Assembly (NCBI GenBank): GCA_022702545.1 | Contig: JAHRBC010000001.1 | Coordinates: forward strand, 2,790,001 to 2,854,000 | Source: Phycomyces nitens | Lineage: Eukaryota > Mucoromycota > Mucoromycetes > Mucorales > Phycomycetaceae | Length of the DNA: 64,000 bases | Direction of reading: 5' to 3' | Part shown: piece after piece, positions 62,073 to 64,000 of the stretch | How the letters are laid out: the number at the start of each line of letters is the position of its first letter | Position numbering within the stretch: the first letter of the stretch is position 1 | Position numbers and translations under genes: made by a program | The notes under the pieces: model-generated | Databases searched by the model: none | Told to the model about the DNA's origin: nothing | What the model saw: only the letters and a program-made list of their open reading frames with translations

Positions 62073-62660
62073 AATTTATTCAAGTACAAAATAAATTGTT
62101 CGTACAAGCCCATGATTATTTTAACCAAAGGTGAATATTCTTATTCCAGGCAATTCCATGCTGTGAGGCTGATTATAATGGCTGGTGGCTGCAGATCTCT
62201 ACTGAAGCCAATCAATTAATCATTCTATTGGATGATACTTTCAGGATTCAACTGTTTTGTCGGAGAGTATTCTAAAGATGCTGAGCACCCAGAGAAATGG
62301 TGCGATTGTTCTTGTGCAAGCCCTTGTTATATATACACACATATATATATAAAGGCGATAATAATCTGTATCAAAAGAGCTAAAGAGGTATTGGAATGAA
62401 GTTGGAATGTAGGGTTTCTAATCTTCTGTCAGCAGAAGCCCTACTGTATTCTCAAATGAATACTTCAAAGATCAAATATCAAATGTTGGATTTTAAAAGG
62501 ACGCAAAGCATTGAGAAAGATGGAAAGACAGTAATTTCCCTCACTTTTAATATATTCTGATTTTATAAGCATATATATATATCTTTCTTATTTTAACATC
62601 ACACCATATACATAAGCACATCTTCTTCCTATCTCACCTCCACAACTCTATTCTACTTTA
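62073..62660. other. Intergenic spacer
   Basis: AT-rich with TA runs at about 62330-62352 and 62570-62582. The second may act as the TATA element of the small gene at 62661. Confidence 0.45.
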
Positions 62661-63029
62661 ATGTCATTCTCCAAATTTTGCCAGTCTGCAAAAGACACTT
62701 TCCAACGTAAAGGCCGTAAATCAAGCAAGAGCGAGTCCGGTAAATCGGTTCGTTTTCATAACGAGTCCGAAGCGGTGTTTTACACACACAGTAGCGACGA
62801 CTATGACAGACGATCTTCATTTACAATCTTCGACGATCAATCAGAACCTGAATTAGTAGCAGAGATGTTAAAACAGGCAGCATGCGATGATCAGTTGTCC
62901 GGGATGACTAAGGACGAGGAAGCCGTTATATTAAAACTGGATGAAGAAGTCATTCGTAACACTCGTGTCAATCGAAAACAAGGCTACCATAGTATTGCTG
63001 TTCTCGTCAGCTACAGGTCCAACTTTTAA
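62661..63029 (+). CDS. Small hypothetical charged protein
   Basis: A single-exon frame of 122 aa. The leader before the ATG is A/C/T-rich (ATCACACCATATACATAAGC, then CTCCACAACTC), as at real fungal starts. A basic N-terminus (KDTFQRKGRKSSKSESGKS) is followed by VRFHNESEAVFYTHSSDDYD and an acidic helical middle (SEPELVAEMLKQAACDD; DEEAVILKLDEEVIRN). KSVRF fits the loose R/K-V-x-F docking motif for protein phosphatase 1, but that motif is short. No family was recognised. A further 3' exon is possible because the last residues (SYRSNF) follow a potential donor-poor stretch. Confidence 0.6.
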   Translation: MSFSKFCQSAKDTFQRKGRKSSKSESGKSVRFHNESEAVFYTHSSDDYDRRSSFTIFDDQSEPELVAEMLKQAACDDQLSGMTKDEEAVILKLDEEVIRNTRVNRKQGYHSIAVLVSYRSNF

Positions 63030-64000
63030 AATTGGTCGTGTATATCTTCTTGGCTCATTTTATTTCTTGATATTATATCTTACCACTCACATATACATAC
63101 ATTCACATTCACATTTTACATTTATATACATAAAAAAACGCATGTTATAGATACTCTTAAATTAATTTATCGTTATTTCTTGGTATTGTAGATAATAAAG
63201 TAACTTCTACAAAGGTTGTTTTCATTTGTATGAGTAATTGCAGTAGGTCGAGATCCTAGACAGGTGGGGAGGATACACAGAATAACCAAAATATTCTGAT
63301 AAATCAAAATCACTTAATAATATCAATGGATTTCTGATCAGTTCAAATCAAAAGATTGGAGAAAGTATGGGCATCTATACTTGTTCACAAATACTCGAAT
63401 CCATAGCACTCTCAATTGCCAAGCATGGTTTGAAAACAAGTCCAAAGGCCAAGGTTTCATACCTTATGGCTTATTATGGAGATCTTTAAGCAATATACTC
63501 TGTCATGAATGTAACGATGAATTTCTATAAAAAAATAATGACGCAGTTGTTTAACAATCTACTCTCATTTCCCAAGCGTCCAAGGCGTGTTGGTCTGGAT
63601 GGCCAACATACATCTACATGGCTCTTGGTGGTATCTCTGGGCATCTATCTCTAGTGTTTAAATATAATCTGCACTTGTTCTATTATGTGGAGCCAGTTAT
63701 TGTTACACCAAGTTCATCTTTAAGAAACAAAAACAAACATTCTTCAATAGGCAGTATTCTTGCTTGTTTCCATCATCTGTCTTTAGACATCTCTAAAAAG
63801 AGGATTTGCCAAAAATAAGTGTTGGACCAGTTTTCTTTTTCTTCTGCTATCAAATATCTCTTGAATCTCTCTGTTATACTAAATTATTTAAACAACATCT
63901 TCATGGTTGAGTTAAAGGTCAGTAAAGACGTCCTCAGTACCCGGCCTTTGGACAGTCGGTTGAAATTGATATTATTAGGCTATAAAATCCAATCTCAAGC
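63030..64000. other. Right-end AT-rich region
   Basis: No gene I can support. An open frame at 63618-63818 lacks coding character. Confidence 0.5.

Noticed and set aside
1..64000. tRNA, rRNA or snoRNA genes
   Set aside because: I scanned by eye for B-box-like GGTTCGAATCC and rRNA text and saw none; a tRNAscan or Infernal run would be decisive.

Overview
This window is nuclear DNA from a filamentous, intron-rich fungus, most likely an early-diverging Mucoromycota species (Mucorales or a Phycomyces-like relative; inferred). The evidence is: almost every gene is broken by short (about 50-130 nt) GT-AG introns with CTAAT/CTGAT-type branch points; the intergenic DNA is very AT-rich with poly-A/T and TA runs; and the gene set includes an RNase Rh-like RNase T2, a WASP that keeps a CRIB motif, a small CaaX G-gamma and decayed Helitron and Tc1/mariner copies. 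Exon-intron models were built by hand from splice sites and reading phase. In each model the phases close exactly.

Layout. 1-15.4 kb is gene-dense: the N-terminal end of a probable phospholipase D (minus), an unrecognised basic protein, importin-7/Nmd5, a long F-box/LRR protein with a disordered tail, ribosomal protein uL2, calcipressin and a secreted RNase T2. 15.4-23 kb is AT-rich and holds a broken Helitron (19.1-22.3 kb). 23-36 kb is again dense: a short-chain dehydrogenase (SDR), TFIIH p62/Tfb1 (12 exons), eIF2B-delta, WASP/Las17 and a cytochrome P450. 36-41.8 kb is gene-poor and carries a Tc1/mariner relic. 41.8-53.3 kb holds a G-protein gamma subunit, a probable 214-bp MITE, importin-alpha, an Sfp1-like zinc-finger protein with a very long Gln-Ala repeat, LSM3 and a FAF2/UBXD8-like UBX protein in a divergent pair, and a second SDR. 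53.3-64 kb holds CCT-delta, a decayed multi-exon gene of unknown family, a SAM methyltransferase and a small hypothetical protein.

Most genes are single-copy housekeeping functions (nuclear import, translation, transcription/repair, chaperonin, RNA decay/splicing, ER-associated degradation, actin nucleation) with no pathway linkage between neighbours. I found no biosynthetic cluster, CRISPR array, rRNA or recognisable tRNA. The least explained items are the (Gln-Ala)n zinc-finger protein, the MITE-like element near importin-alpha, the 58.3-59.9 kb decayed gene, and the 1,238-residue F-box/LRR protein.
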